Below, piece by piece: positions 35,735 through 43,445 of a stretch of 64,000 nucleotides of DNA (position 1 is the first letter of the stretch; every line of letters starts with the position of its first letter). The stretch comes from JAKZVK01 sp965248255. Its GTDB lineage: Bacteria > Acidobacteriota > Terriglobia > Bryobacterales > UBA6623. The notes under the pieces were generated by a model. It had not been told where the DNA came from. It made no database searches and was given only the letters and a program-made list of their open reading frames with translations. The stretch is from contig CBDFIW010000003.1 of assembly GCA_965248255.1 (NCBI GenBank), positions 1,054,001-1,118,000 on the forward strand, written 5' to 3'. The position numbers were made by a program, and so were the translations under genes.

Positions 35735-36466
35735 TTACGCCCGCGGCTCTGTTGCCGCGTACTGGTCGGCAACGCCCAGGTCTTCCGGGCGTCCGATGTC
35801 CCGCCAGAATCCCTCGATCTGATACCACCGAAGGTGAGCCCCGTGCGCCAGCAACTGGTGGATGGCGTCGGTCAACTCGTACTCGCCCCGAGGTGATAGG
35901 GGGATGCGCTCCAACTCGTCGAACACCACCGGGCCAAAGCAATAGATGCCGGCGTTGACGAAGGGGGTGGTCGACGTTCCTTGCGGGGGTTTCTCGACAA
36001 TGCGCGTGATGCGGTCGCCCTCCACATAAACGGCGGCACCGCCGTGGGGGTCGTCGACCTCCTTGACGGCGAGCACGCCGTCCGCGCCTTGGGCCAGGTC
36101 GCAGATCGCGCGATAGGTGGAAGCGCGCGAGAGGATGTCGCCGAAGGTCACCAAGACAGGGTCATCGCCCGCAAAGTCTTTCCCCAGCAAGGCCGCGCTG
36201 CCCGTCCCGTTGGGAACGTCCTGTACGACGTAGCTCAACCGGGCTCGCGCCGGCGGGTGGGTCTTGAAGTACTCGCGAACGAGTTCGGCTTTGTAGCCGA
36301 CGACAAGTAGAAGCTCTTCCAGCCCGGCCCGTTCGGCACTGTCGACGATGTGGGCCAACATCGGCCGGCCTTGGATCGGCAGCATTGGCTTGGGGCGGTC
36401 CGCGGTCAAGTCTTTCATCCGCGTGCCGCGCCCAGCAGCCAAGAGGACCCCCTTGGAGACCTTCAC
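35735..36466 (-). CDS. Sugar-phosphate nucleotidyltransferase
   Basis: 243 residues from GTG 36466 (MKVSKGVLLAAGRGTRMKDL). An upstream ATG frame to 36664 runs through repeats and is rejected. The GxGTRM loop, RPKPMLPIQGRPML, VTFGDILS and EKPPQ are typical of NTP-transferase enzymes that charge sugar-1-phosphates to NDP-sugars. The C-terminal FWRDIGRPEDLGVAD ends the catalytic domain with no acyltransferase repeat. Specificity (glucose, mannose or other) cannot be told. Confidence 0.85.
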   Translation of the reverse strand: MKVSKGVLLAAGRGTRMKDLTADRPKPMLPIQGRPMLAHIVDSAERAGLEELLLVVGYKAELVREYFKTHPPARARLSYVVQDVPNGTGSAALLGKDFAGDDPVLVTFGDILSRASTYRAICDLAQGADGVLAVKEVDDPHGGAAVYVEGDRITRIVEKPPQGTSTTPFVNAGIYCFGPVVFDELERIPLSPRGEYELTDAIHQLLAHGAHLRWYQIEGFWRDIGRPEDLGVADQYAATEPRA

Positions 36467-36740
36467 GCACCCATCATAGCCGCAAAATGTTGGGGTCAGT
36501 CGTGATTCGTGATTCGTGTTGCGGGCGGAGGGTGTCCCTGGACTCACGCCCAGGGGTGTTATTTGAGCCACCCCTTCGGGGTTCGCCATCACTGTTCGCA
36601 TCATGATGTGAATGGGTTGCCGTGGGCACACTTCTCCCCTCTTGAAGGGTTGTTGGATCGCCATCTACAAGTTCAGCGCCCCGTTCCGGGGCAAATCCAT
36701 CAGTAGCTCGGTGCGTGAGTCTCTGATAGAGGCATGCCTC
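36467..36740. repeat. Repeat-rich intergenic DNA
   Basis: Contains GTCGTGATTCGTGATTCGTG (echoed at 36902-36930), a copy of the 'CCTGGACTCACGCCCAGGGG' palindromic repeat (about 36537-36560, related to 38014-38040 and 38175-38196), and CACCCCTTCGGGGTTCG. No gene is supported. Confidence 0.55.
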
Positions 36741-37733
36741 CTACTTGTTTGAGCCCGATAAGGGAGATGTCGGGGCTTGATGAGGCTCGATGTCGGGGAG
36801 CGGCGGACGGCACGCGGCTCCAGCCCATTGATTCCAGGTAGCTTCGCCGAGATTGGGTTCGTCTTGTCCCCACGACCCTGCCAGGGGTAGACGGGTCCGG
36901 CAGTCGTGATTCGTGCTTCGTGATTCGTGTCTCGGGTGGAGCGGTTCGTACGCACTCCAGCTACCGATGGACGGAGCGCTGCGCGGGGGCAGAGCGCTAC
37001 TCGTGGACTGGGAGGAACGGCCGCGGATCTCAGAACCGAGATCCGCGCTACGGGCCGCGGATGGAGTGTTTGCGCGGAAGCCGATCGGGCGGCTGGCGGT
37101 CTGCGCTACCGCGGCGGGTGGCTCGTAGCGGGTCGGTTGCGGTTCCAGCGGATCGGGGGTGTTGTAGGGGTCCGGGTCGGTGACGCTCGGACGGTGGATG
37201 GCCCCGGTCTTGGGGTCGATGTTCTCGCGGTAGCGGGCTTCCTCGGCCCGCAGTTTCCCGATCATGTTCAAAGCCCGCAGCTGGTTGCGGCTCATGTGCG
37301 TTTGGTAGCGGGCCAGGTTGGCCAGGGCTTGGGTGCGGTCGGCCATGCTCTTGCCCAGAAGCTGGTTCTCGCCGTCGCGATCGGGGAGGATGGTGTCGGG
37401 GGCCCATTTCCTGGTGTCACGGTTGGTGTACGCATGTTGGTGGCTGACCAAACCGGCTTCGATGCGGGTGATGCGGCGCAGACGCCACTCGGCGTCGGCG
37501 ATCTGGCGCACGAGGGCGAATTCGATGGCGTTCTTGGGGAAGATGTTCTCTTCGAGTAGTTGGAATTGGCGGTCGTACTCTGCGGGGTCCTCGTCGGCCA
37601 TGACGGCGTCACGGGCGAGGAGGCCGTGCTTGAGGCCGTTTTGTGAGGAGCGGGCTTTGCCTTCCTCGGTGCGGGGACCGGTGGATTTCTTGGCGTTTTG
37701 ACGGTTCGCCTTCCGTTGTGCTTCTGTTGCCAT
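36741..37733 (-). CDS. 'MATEAQ..KSTGPRTEEGK' family protein of unknown function
   Basis: 330 residues from ATG 37733, seven bases behind GGAGG. The first part MATEAQRKANRQNAKKSTGP and RTEEGKARSSQNGLKHGLLA is a conserved opening seen in many acidobacterial and planctomycete hypothetical proteins; helical segments follow to about residue 190. The last ~110 residues are low-complexity and translated from dispersed repeats (for example the hairpin at 37023-37046), and include GQDEPN. The real C terminus may be shorter. Confidence 0.65.
   Translation of the reverse strand: MATEAQRKANRQNAKKSTGPRTEEGKARSSQNGLKHGLLARDAVMADEDPAEYDRQFQLLEENIFPKNAIEFALVRQIADAEWRLRRITRIEAGLVSHQHAYTNRDTRKWAPDTILPDRDGENQLLGKSMADRTQALANLARYQTHMSRNQLRALNMIGKLRAEEARYRENIDPKTGAIHRPSVTDPDPYNTPDPLEPQPTRYEPPAAVAQTASRPIGFRANTPSAARSADLGSEIRGRSSQSTSSALPPRSAPSIGSWSAYEPLHPRHESRSTNHDCRTRLPLAGSWGQDEPNLGEATWNQWAGAACRPPLPDIEPHQAPTSPLSGSNK
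37023..37046. repeat. Hairpin repeat GCGGATCT-8-AGATCCGC, copy 1
   Basis: Perfect 8-bp arms around CAGAACCG. A second copy with the same arms and loop AAAAACCG is at 45720-45743; both are followed by GCTACG. Confidence 0.7.
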
Positions 37734-38309
37734 GATTGTTCCTCCAGAAAGCAAAAAGCCGCGCGGGTGGTCCGCGCGGCCGTTGTGCCGGCCAATGGGC
37801 CGGCGGTCTTCACTTTCAGGATACGGGTGGGAGGTGCGGGTGGAGGTAGCGCGGTTGGGTAAGTGGTTGGAAATGCGGGAGATCGGGATTTGAAAGTTCT
37901 GTGACTGGCGGAGGCGCATGCGGCTATCGTTGCGAGATTGGAAGCTTGCCTCGGCAGGGCAAGAAGCAGGATGAGTCGCCCTTGCAGGGCTCATGAGATT
38001 TGCCGGGGGGCTTGGGGTCCCTGGGCTAACGCCCAGGGCTTTTATTTGGGTCGCTCCCTCGGGGCTCCGAACGCGAGCTGTGTAGCGGCGGCCCGATTAG
38101 CAGCACGGGAGCGTAAGCCCCGGGACGAGAAAGCCCCCTGACGACAGAGCCCTGCAAGGGCGGGCCATTCAACAGCCCTGGGCGTGAGCCCAGGGATCTC
38201 GGGGCCCAATGCCGACAGGAGCCCGGAGGGGCGACTCAGGCGGGGTACGGCCCGCGGAGGATCGGGAGGGAAGGGCACGGACCAAGGAGAACGTCGGCGT
38301 GCCTAGCAC
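37734..38309. repeat. Gene-free stretch with palindromic dispersed repeats
   Basis: CCCTGGGCTAACGCCCAGGG (38014-38033) is a clean hairpin, and AGCCCTGGGCGTGAGCCCAG (38174-38193) is its near inverse. Around them are GGGTCGCTCCCTCGGGGCTC and short GC-rich stems, similar to the block at 36537-36585. I see no gene. Confidence 0.6.
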
Positions 38310-38466
38310 GGTCCGCCCTCAGAGGCGGGTCGGGGCTCGGCGGCGTGCGGGGAGGCGCTGCGGGGCAGCGTTCGCGCCGCCATCATCCGAGGTAGGAGCC
38401 GTATGAGTTGACGCTCACGTACGAATCTGTGCGGGGGTGCCGGGCAACCGGCATCCCTACTGCGAC
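38310..38466 (+). other. Degenerate group II intron 3' end, copy A
   Basis: GAGCCGTATGAG (38396-38407), a short loop and CTCACGTACGAATC form a domain V hairpin of the bacterial group II intron type (GAGCCGTAT...ACGTACGGTTC). A domain VI-like stem GGTGCCGGGCAACCGGCATC and the end CCCTACTGCGAC follow. There is no reverse transcriptase or 5' part, so it is a remnant. Confidence 0.65.
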
Positions 38467-38549
38467 CCTTGTTCCTAAGGGAAACCATGTGTCCGCGGCA
38501 GGCTCAGGTAGGTTCGGGGCGAGTTCGGTGGCTGTCCCTCATCTCCTCC

Positions 38550-38720
38550 GGTCCGCCCTCAGAGACGGGTTGCTGTGTCACGGGGGCTCGGCGGCGTGCG
38601 GTGAGGCGCTGCCTGCCAGCCTTCGCGCCACCATCATCCGAGGCAGGAGCCCGTATGAGTCAACGCTCACGTACGGATCTGCGCCGGGGGGTGCCGGGCA
38701 ACAGGCATCCCTACCGTGAC
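38550..38720 (+). other. Degenerate group II intron 3' end, copy B
   Basis: A second, diverged copy of 38310-38466: the same opening GGTCCGCCCTCAGA, GAGCCCGTATGAGTCAACGC followed by TCACGTACGGATC as domain V, GGTGCCGGGCAACAGGCATC as domain VI, and the end CCCTACCGTGAC. An extra C in the GAGCC strand would weaken the catalytic stem. Confidence 0.65.
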
Positions 38721-38801
38721 CCTTCGTTTTATCCCGGCGCACAGGCTGTCCGACAGTTTGCCCCCAAGAGCCCCCGCTTTTGAGATACGATTCCTTTAGC
38801 G

Positions 38802-39752
38802 ATGCATCGTCCTCGACGACCCAAAGCGATATCTTTGTTCGCTGGATGCGGGGGGTCGGATATCGGCCTCCTGCGATCCGGCTTCGAGATCGTTTGGGCA
38901 AACGAGATTTCCGAGGCTGCTTCCGCGACGTACGGGGATAACCTACCAGGTGTCCATGTAGAGGTTGGCGACGTGTCGACCTTTGCGGAGTTTCCTGAGG
39001 CTGATCTCTTGGTGGGCTGCTACCCCTGTCAAGGTTACAGCCAGGCGGGTCGGAGGACGCAGGACGCCCCCGTTAATTTCCTGTATAGGGAGTTTGACCG
39101 AGTCCTAAGGACGGTCAGGCCTCGCGCCTTTGTGGTTGAGAATGTCAGTGGAATGTCGAACGCGTCAAATCGGCGGCTGTTGAATAACCAACTCGTTCGC
39201 TATCGACTAGCAGGTTACCGGGTAAAATGGCGAGTCTTGGATGCCAAGAACTTCGGTGTTCCACAGACGCGGCGACGCTTGTTCATGGTTGGGATCCGAA
39301 GCGACCTGCGTGTCGACTACTCGTTCCCAAGACCGACCCACGGACCAGATGCGGAGTCGGCGTACTTGACTCAGCAGGACGTCTTGACCGGAATGCCGAC
39401 ATGGCCGGTCGGAGAATTCTGCTCGGAGCAGCTTCACTGGTACTATCTGTCCCGCAAACGACGAGCTGACTGGGGCCAGCCGAGCCCCTGTATTGTTGCC
39501 CACTGGCGACACGTCCCACTGCATCCCATGAGCCCGCCCCTCAGGCGCGTGCACACCGACCAATGGGTGTTCGAACATCATGGTATCGCGAGAAGGCTTA
39601 GCTTCAAAGAGTGTGCTGCATTGCAGGGATTCCCTGTAGATTTTGTCTGGGCCCACGGTTCGGTGCGCAGGCGGTTTGAAATGATAGGCAATGCCGTGCC
39701 GCCACCACTCTTCCACGCGGTTGTGAGGGCGCTGCCTCCTGTCTGGGCATAA
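38802..39752 (+). CDS. C5 cytosine-specific DNA methyltransferase
   Basis: 316 residues with the motifs in order: I (SLFAGCGGSDIGL), IV with catalytic Cys76 (CYPCQGYS), VI (VENV, 112-115), VIII (QTRRR, 155-159), a short target recognition region (about 180-250), and X (IGNAVPPPL). It methylates cytosine C5 in a short DNA site; the site cannot be read from sequence. It is followed after four bases by a Vsr gene, as in dcm-vsr pairs. Confidence 0.95.
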   Translation: MHRPRRPKAISLFAGCGGSDIGLLRSGFEIVWANEISEAASATYGDNLPGVHVEVGDVSTFAEFPEADLLVGCYPCQGYSQAGRRTQDAPVNFLYREFDRVLRTVRPRAFVVENVSGMSNASNRRLLNNQLVRYRLAGYRVKWRVLDAKNFGVPQTRRRLFMVGIRSDLRVDYSFPRPTHGPDAESAYLTQQDVLTGMPTWPVGEFCSEQLHWYYLSRKRRADWGQPSPCIVAHWRHVPLHPMSPPLRRVHTDQWVFEHHGIARRLSFKECAALQGFPVDFVWAHGSVRRRFEMIGNAVPPPLFHAVVRALPPVWA

Positions 39753-39756
39753 CAAG

Positions 39757-40176
39757 ATGCCCCACCTCCCTCGATTTGAACCTCCTCCTCGATCCCGCAG
39801 TCGGAACATGCGGGCGATTCGCTCCCACGGCAATCGATCCACCGAAAGGCGTCTCCGCGCGCTGTTGGCTGCTCACGGGTTGCGTGGCTGGGTGCTGCGT
39901 CCAAACGGCGTCACCGGCAGCCCCGACTTCGCATTCCTGACGCAGAAGCTAGCCGTGTTTGTGGATGGCTGCTTTTGGCACGGCTGCCCTCGATGCGGCC
40001 ACATACCGCGGACGAACCGGCCGTATTGGATGGAGAAGATTGGACGCAACAAGAGCAGAGACCGGAAAACAGCGCGACACCTCCGTTCGCAGGGATGGTC
40101 TGTGATTCGCCTATGGGAGTGCCAGCTCCGAAAGAGACCTGGGACCTGCATCGCGCGAATACGTCGAAAACTCTGA
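39757..40176 (+). CDS. vsr: Very-short-patch mismatch repair endonuclease Vsr
   Basis: 139 residues. NMRAIRSHGNRSTE is the family opening; GSPDFAF (Asp57, matching the catalytic Asp of the E. coli enzyme by position) and VFVDGCFWHGCPRC give the metal and zinc sites, and RDRKTARHLRSQGWSVIRLW the core end. Vsr nicks T:G mismatches made by deamination of 5-methylcytosine, so it protects sites methylated by the gene just upstream. Confidence 0.95.
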   Translation: MPHLPRFEPPPRSRSRNMRAIRSHGNRSTERRLRALLAAHGLRGWVLRPNGVTGSPDFAFLTQKLAVFVDGCFWHGCPRCGHIPRTNRPYWMEKIGRNKSRDRKTARHLRSQGWSVIRLWECQLRKRPGTCIARIRRKL

Positions 40177-40187
40177 AGCCCGGTCGC

Positions 40188-41054
40188 TCACCGTAATGGC
40201 ATCTCACTCGCTGCACCGCCCTGCGCGGTCAGCCAAGACTGGGCTTGATCCGACAGGGCTGTCGCATGTTCGCAAAGTCTCAGCCTGTCGAACACAATGG
40301 TCTTACCGTCAGACTTTGTACTTAGTTGGTCGTCCTCCATGATGAACGGCACAGCGAAGAATCCGAGCCGCGCGCTAACAGGCTGGTGCGTGAAACATTT
40401 CCAAAAATATTCGGGTGCCGTTTCCCTCCACTTCTCCCTCCAGTTGGTCTGCCCTGTCGCGCAATTACCGATCGCGATCAAGCGCGGTGTTCTGTTGTCC
40501 GCGAAGTTCTTGACTACGACTACATCCCAACCGCGATCGCCTCCCCCAGGGGCCTGCTCACAGGTGGGTTCGCCCAGTTCGGGAGCTAGGCGTGCAACGG
40601 CTGCGAGCAACGAGCTATAAGTTGAAAACCTTGAGTTTTTCCACGGAGCGCCGATCCTAATACCCTCTCCTCCGAAGAAAGACTGGGCAGCGCTGAGCGC
40701 CAAGGTCTCGAACCCTTCGCACCTGATCTCAAGTGGGATCCTGCTGTGATCCACCAGGCTTAATGCAAGACAAAAAGCATAAGGGCTAGAGCTAAGTGCG
40801 GGTACCGAAGGACGTATTGTTTCGCCATCAAGGGTGAAGGGATAGCGACTTCGCAGGATTCTCGCACGGACTTCGAACTCATCAAATACCTGCTGGGCAA
40901 GTGCGAAGAGTTTTTCGTCTACATCTGGGTTGATCTCATCTTCCTCCTGCGAACTGCCCGATTCCAGCACTTCCTTCACAGAACTCAAAGAGCAAACTTT
41001 TCCCTCTGCCCATGTCTGAAATTCGACCCGATCGGCGATGTCTGTAATACTCAT
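40188..41054 (-). CDS. Unknown protein, possible PD-(D/E)xK-type nuclease of a defence module
   Basis: 288 residues, overlapping the ParB-like gene as ATGA. Residues 170-210 read GGDRGWDVVVVKNFADNRTP, then RLIAIGNCATGQTNWREKW. A D-x-V-V strand followed by a strand ending in (G/N)xCATGxxNW is a pattern I associate with restriction-like nuclease proteins of defence islands, but this is recall, not a search. It converges on vsr with 11 bases between stops. Could be the restriction partner of the methyltransferase, or an independent two-gene system with the ParB-like protein. Confidence 0.5.
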   Translation of the reverse strand: MSITDIADRVEFQTWAEGKVCSLSSVKEVLESGSSQEEDEINPDVDEKLFALAQQVFDEFEVRARILRSRYPFTLDGETIRPSVPALSSSPYAFCLALSLVDHSRIPLEIRCEGFETLALSAAQSFFGGEGIRIGAPWKNSRFSTYSSLLAAVARLAPELGEPTCEQAPGGGDRGWDVVVVKNFADNRTPRLIAIGNCATGQTNWREKWRETAPEYFWKCFTHQPVSARLGFFAVPFIMEDDQLSTKSDGKTIVFDRLRLCEHATALSDQAQSWLTAQGGAASEMPLR

Positions 41055-41622
41055 TCCGAACCGTGGCCTTCAATGTTGAGCTGAGCCTTGCGGAATGCAT
41101 TCTGGAGTTCATCGAATGCTTCTCGTACTTCGTCTTCTTGCCGAACGTCATAGAGCTTTGGTAAGCTACTTTCTATGGTGTAGGAGGCGCTCCTCAGTTT
41201 CTCAGCCACCGCTGTCGAATTGAACTCTGTGTACAGCAGAGCTGTTTTAGGGTCGCGGGTTGAATTAAAGAACTGCAAGGCCCGTGGGCTACAGAGAATG
41301 GCGTCCAGCTGCTTTTGGAGACGACTGTTTATTACCGGCGGCTCCTCTTCTGTGCCTATCACCCAACTGATGAACTGTCCGAGTTGCTCGGTCCGATCGC
41401 TGCTAACCGGCCTCTTGGACACGACGTCCGCTTCTAGGCCGAGAAATCGCTGAACCTCTTGGCTTCCTAGCAGTGTGTAAAACTTACCGAAGTATCTCTT
41501 TGAGTAGGCTTTGTCGGGATCAAATACAGACAAACTTCTTGCCTGTTCGAGTGTGAAGTCTGCTATCAGCCAGCGCTTGAGGGTAGGGTACGTCGTTCCC
41601 ACCTGCGATGCAAAACGCTTTA
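41051..41622 (-). pseudogene. ParB-like gene, C-terminal part separated by IS630 copy 2
   Basis: Codes KRFASQVGTTYPTLKRWLIA through to ...NIEGHGSE. Joining it to 42717-43208 after removing the IS and one TA gives one frame (SEQNL-KRFAS) of 353 residues. The segment holds a helix-turn-helix-like stretch (TTYPTLKRWLIADFTLEQA) and a helical C terminus. No start of its own lies outside the IS. Confidence 0.85.
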
Positions 41623-42716
41623 TTGAATCCCGCAAATTATTATGACACTTTTTGACAGTGTGGAGCATCTATATATGTATGGGCAACCCCAAAGGTGTGA
41701 AGCGGGATTTCAAGGCGCTGGAGAAGCGCCGTTTCGAAGCGATGCGGCTGCTCCACCAAGGCCACAATCAGTCCGAGACGGCGAGACGGCTGAACGTCGC
41801 TCGCCAAACCGTCAGTGAGTGGCGGCGGCAATACCGCGAGCAGGGTGCGGCCGGACTCCGCCAGGCCGGGCGCGCCGGACGCAAGCCGCTCCTCGATGCC
41901 GCACAACGCGAACGCCTGACGTCGCTGCTGCTGGAAGGCCCGGAAGCCCACGGCTTCCCAACGCCCCTGTGGAGCTGTCCGCGGGTGGCTCGGCTGACCG
42001 GAGACGAGTTCGGGGTCGCATACCACGCAGGCCACGCCTGGAAGATCCTGCGAGCGCTCGACTGGAGCCCGCAACGCCCGGCCGGAAAGGCGCGCGAGCG
42101 CAACGAAGAGCGGATCCGCACCTGGAAGCGCAAGACCTGGAAGCGCATTAAAAAAAAGCCCAAAACGAAGGCCGTACGCTCGTCTTCATCGACGAAAGCG
42201 GATTGAGTCAGAAGCCGCATCGCTGCCGCACCTGGGCGCCACGTGGCCAAACACCGGTGCTGCAGTTTAACTTCAACTGGGAGAAGCTTTCCGTCTCGGC
42301 GGGGCTGACGCTGCGTAACTTCTACTTCCGGCTCTATCCCGGTGCGATCGGCAAAGAGCAAGTGACCGACTTTCTCAAGGCGTTGGTACGTCATATCGAT
42401 CGCCCGCTGCTGATCGTCTGGGATCGGCTGCCGGCGCACCGTAGCCGCCTGGTGCAAGAGTTCATCGAACTCTCCGAAGGCCACATCGCAACCGAGTACT
42501 TGCCACCCTATGCGCCGGAGTTGAATCCGGTGGAATACATCTGGGCTTACTGGAAGCAGCACGAGTTGCCGAACGTCTGTCCGAAAGACTACGGCGAGCT
42601 GAACGAGCGGGCCCGCAAGGCACTCCGCCGCATGTACCGCAAACCGCGTTTGATCACGGCCTTCTGGAAACAGTCTTCTCTTTGTTTTGACTGACTCTAT
42701 ATTATGCGGCAGTCAA
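41623..42716 (+). mobile_element. IS630-family insertion sequence, copy 2
   Basis: 1094 bp between TA 41621-41622 and TA 42717-42718. The right end (complement) TTGACTGCCGCATAATAT is the same variant as in copy 1. Inserted in the ParB-like gene in opposite orientation. Confidence 0.94.
41679..42694 (+). CDS. IS630 transposase, copy 2
   Basis: Same two-frame structure as copy 1, with A_AAA_AAG at 42152-42158; frame A ends at 42206. I see no amino-acid difference from copy 1, so it is probably functional. Confidence 0.92.
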
Positions 42717-43208
42717 TAGGTTCTGCTCGGACAAGTCCCCGCCCGAGTGGGTCTTTACGAAGTGCGCCTTCGCCTCCGGTGTCCATTCCTTGGCAGACGT
42801 GACATGTTTGTAGCCGAGGTAAGCCTCCAACTCAGCAGCGGGCCAGCCTATCTCGACAAGCAGATGGGATAGTTTCGCTCGCTGCTCTTCCGAGATCTCA
42901 GGAACCGAAGGCTCTGGGTCCCCATCGTTGATCTTCTCACCGATGAGCAACTTAACGGCCGCGAGGCGTCGATTGCCTTCGATGACGTAGTGAGCGCCTG
43001 GTCGTTCCTGGTGCGGTCTGGCGATCATTGGGTCGGCCCGCACAAAGTCGCCACTCGATATCGCTTGCAGAAGGTCGTCAACTCCAATCGAGTCGACCAG
43101 ATAGCGGTAGATCCTTTTCTGTGATGAACCGACCCCGGGTGGCAGTCGTGGGTTCTCGGGATCAAAGAGCAGTTCCTTGACCTCAAGCTCGGTCGTTTCT
43201 CTAGCCAT
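42717..43208 (-). pseudogene. ParB-like nuclease-domain gene, N-terminal part cut by IS630 copy 2
   Basis: Starts at ATG 43208, eight bases behind GAGGTGA. 164 codons remain before the TA. LLFDPENPRLPPG, IARPHQERPGAHYVIEGNRR and LAAVKLL are the ParB/Sulfiredoxin-type domain, in which GNRRLAA corresponds to the nucleotide-binding ENRRxAA motif. Such domains occur in plasmid partition and in DndB/DGQHR-type defence proteins; with a nuclease-like partner and a methyltransferase next door, defence is more likely. Transcription would now read into the IS. Confidence 0.85.
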
Positions 43209-43445
43209 GCGATTGCTCACCTCGGTCAGAAGAATTGTAACGCAGAACTCACCCCTCCGCGCTCACATCCTGCGGACGGTTGCCGCGGTTAGGGTACTGG
43301 CGTATGCTTTGGCTAGGCCGAGTTCGGGTTCCGGAGGCGGTGATTCGTTAGCGTTCCGGACGGAATGCCGATAGGCGGTCACTGTTCGGCTCAGAGATCC
43401 GCTCAGAGATCGGCTCAGGAATCGGCTTAGAAAGAGGACACGACG

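Noticed and set aside
36500..36930. Repeated GTGATTCGTG units as a possible CRISPR
   Set aside because: The units are short, partly adjacent and irregular, without spacers of constant length or cas genes.
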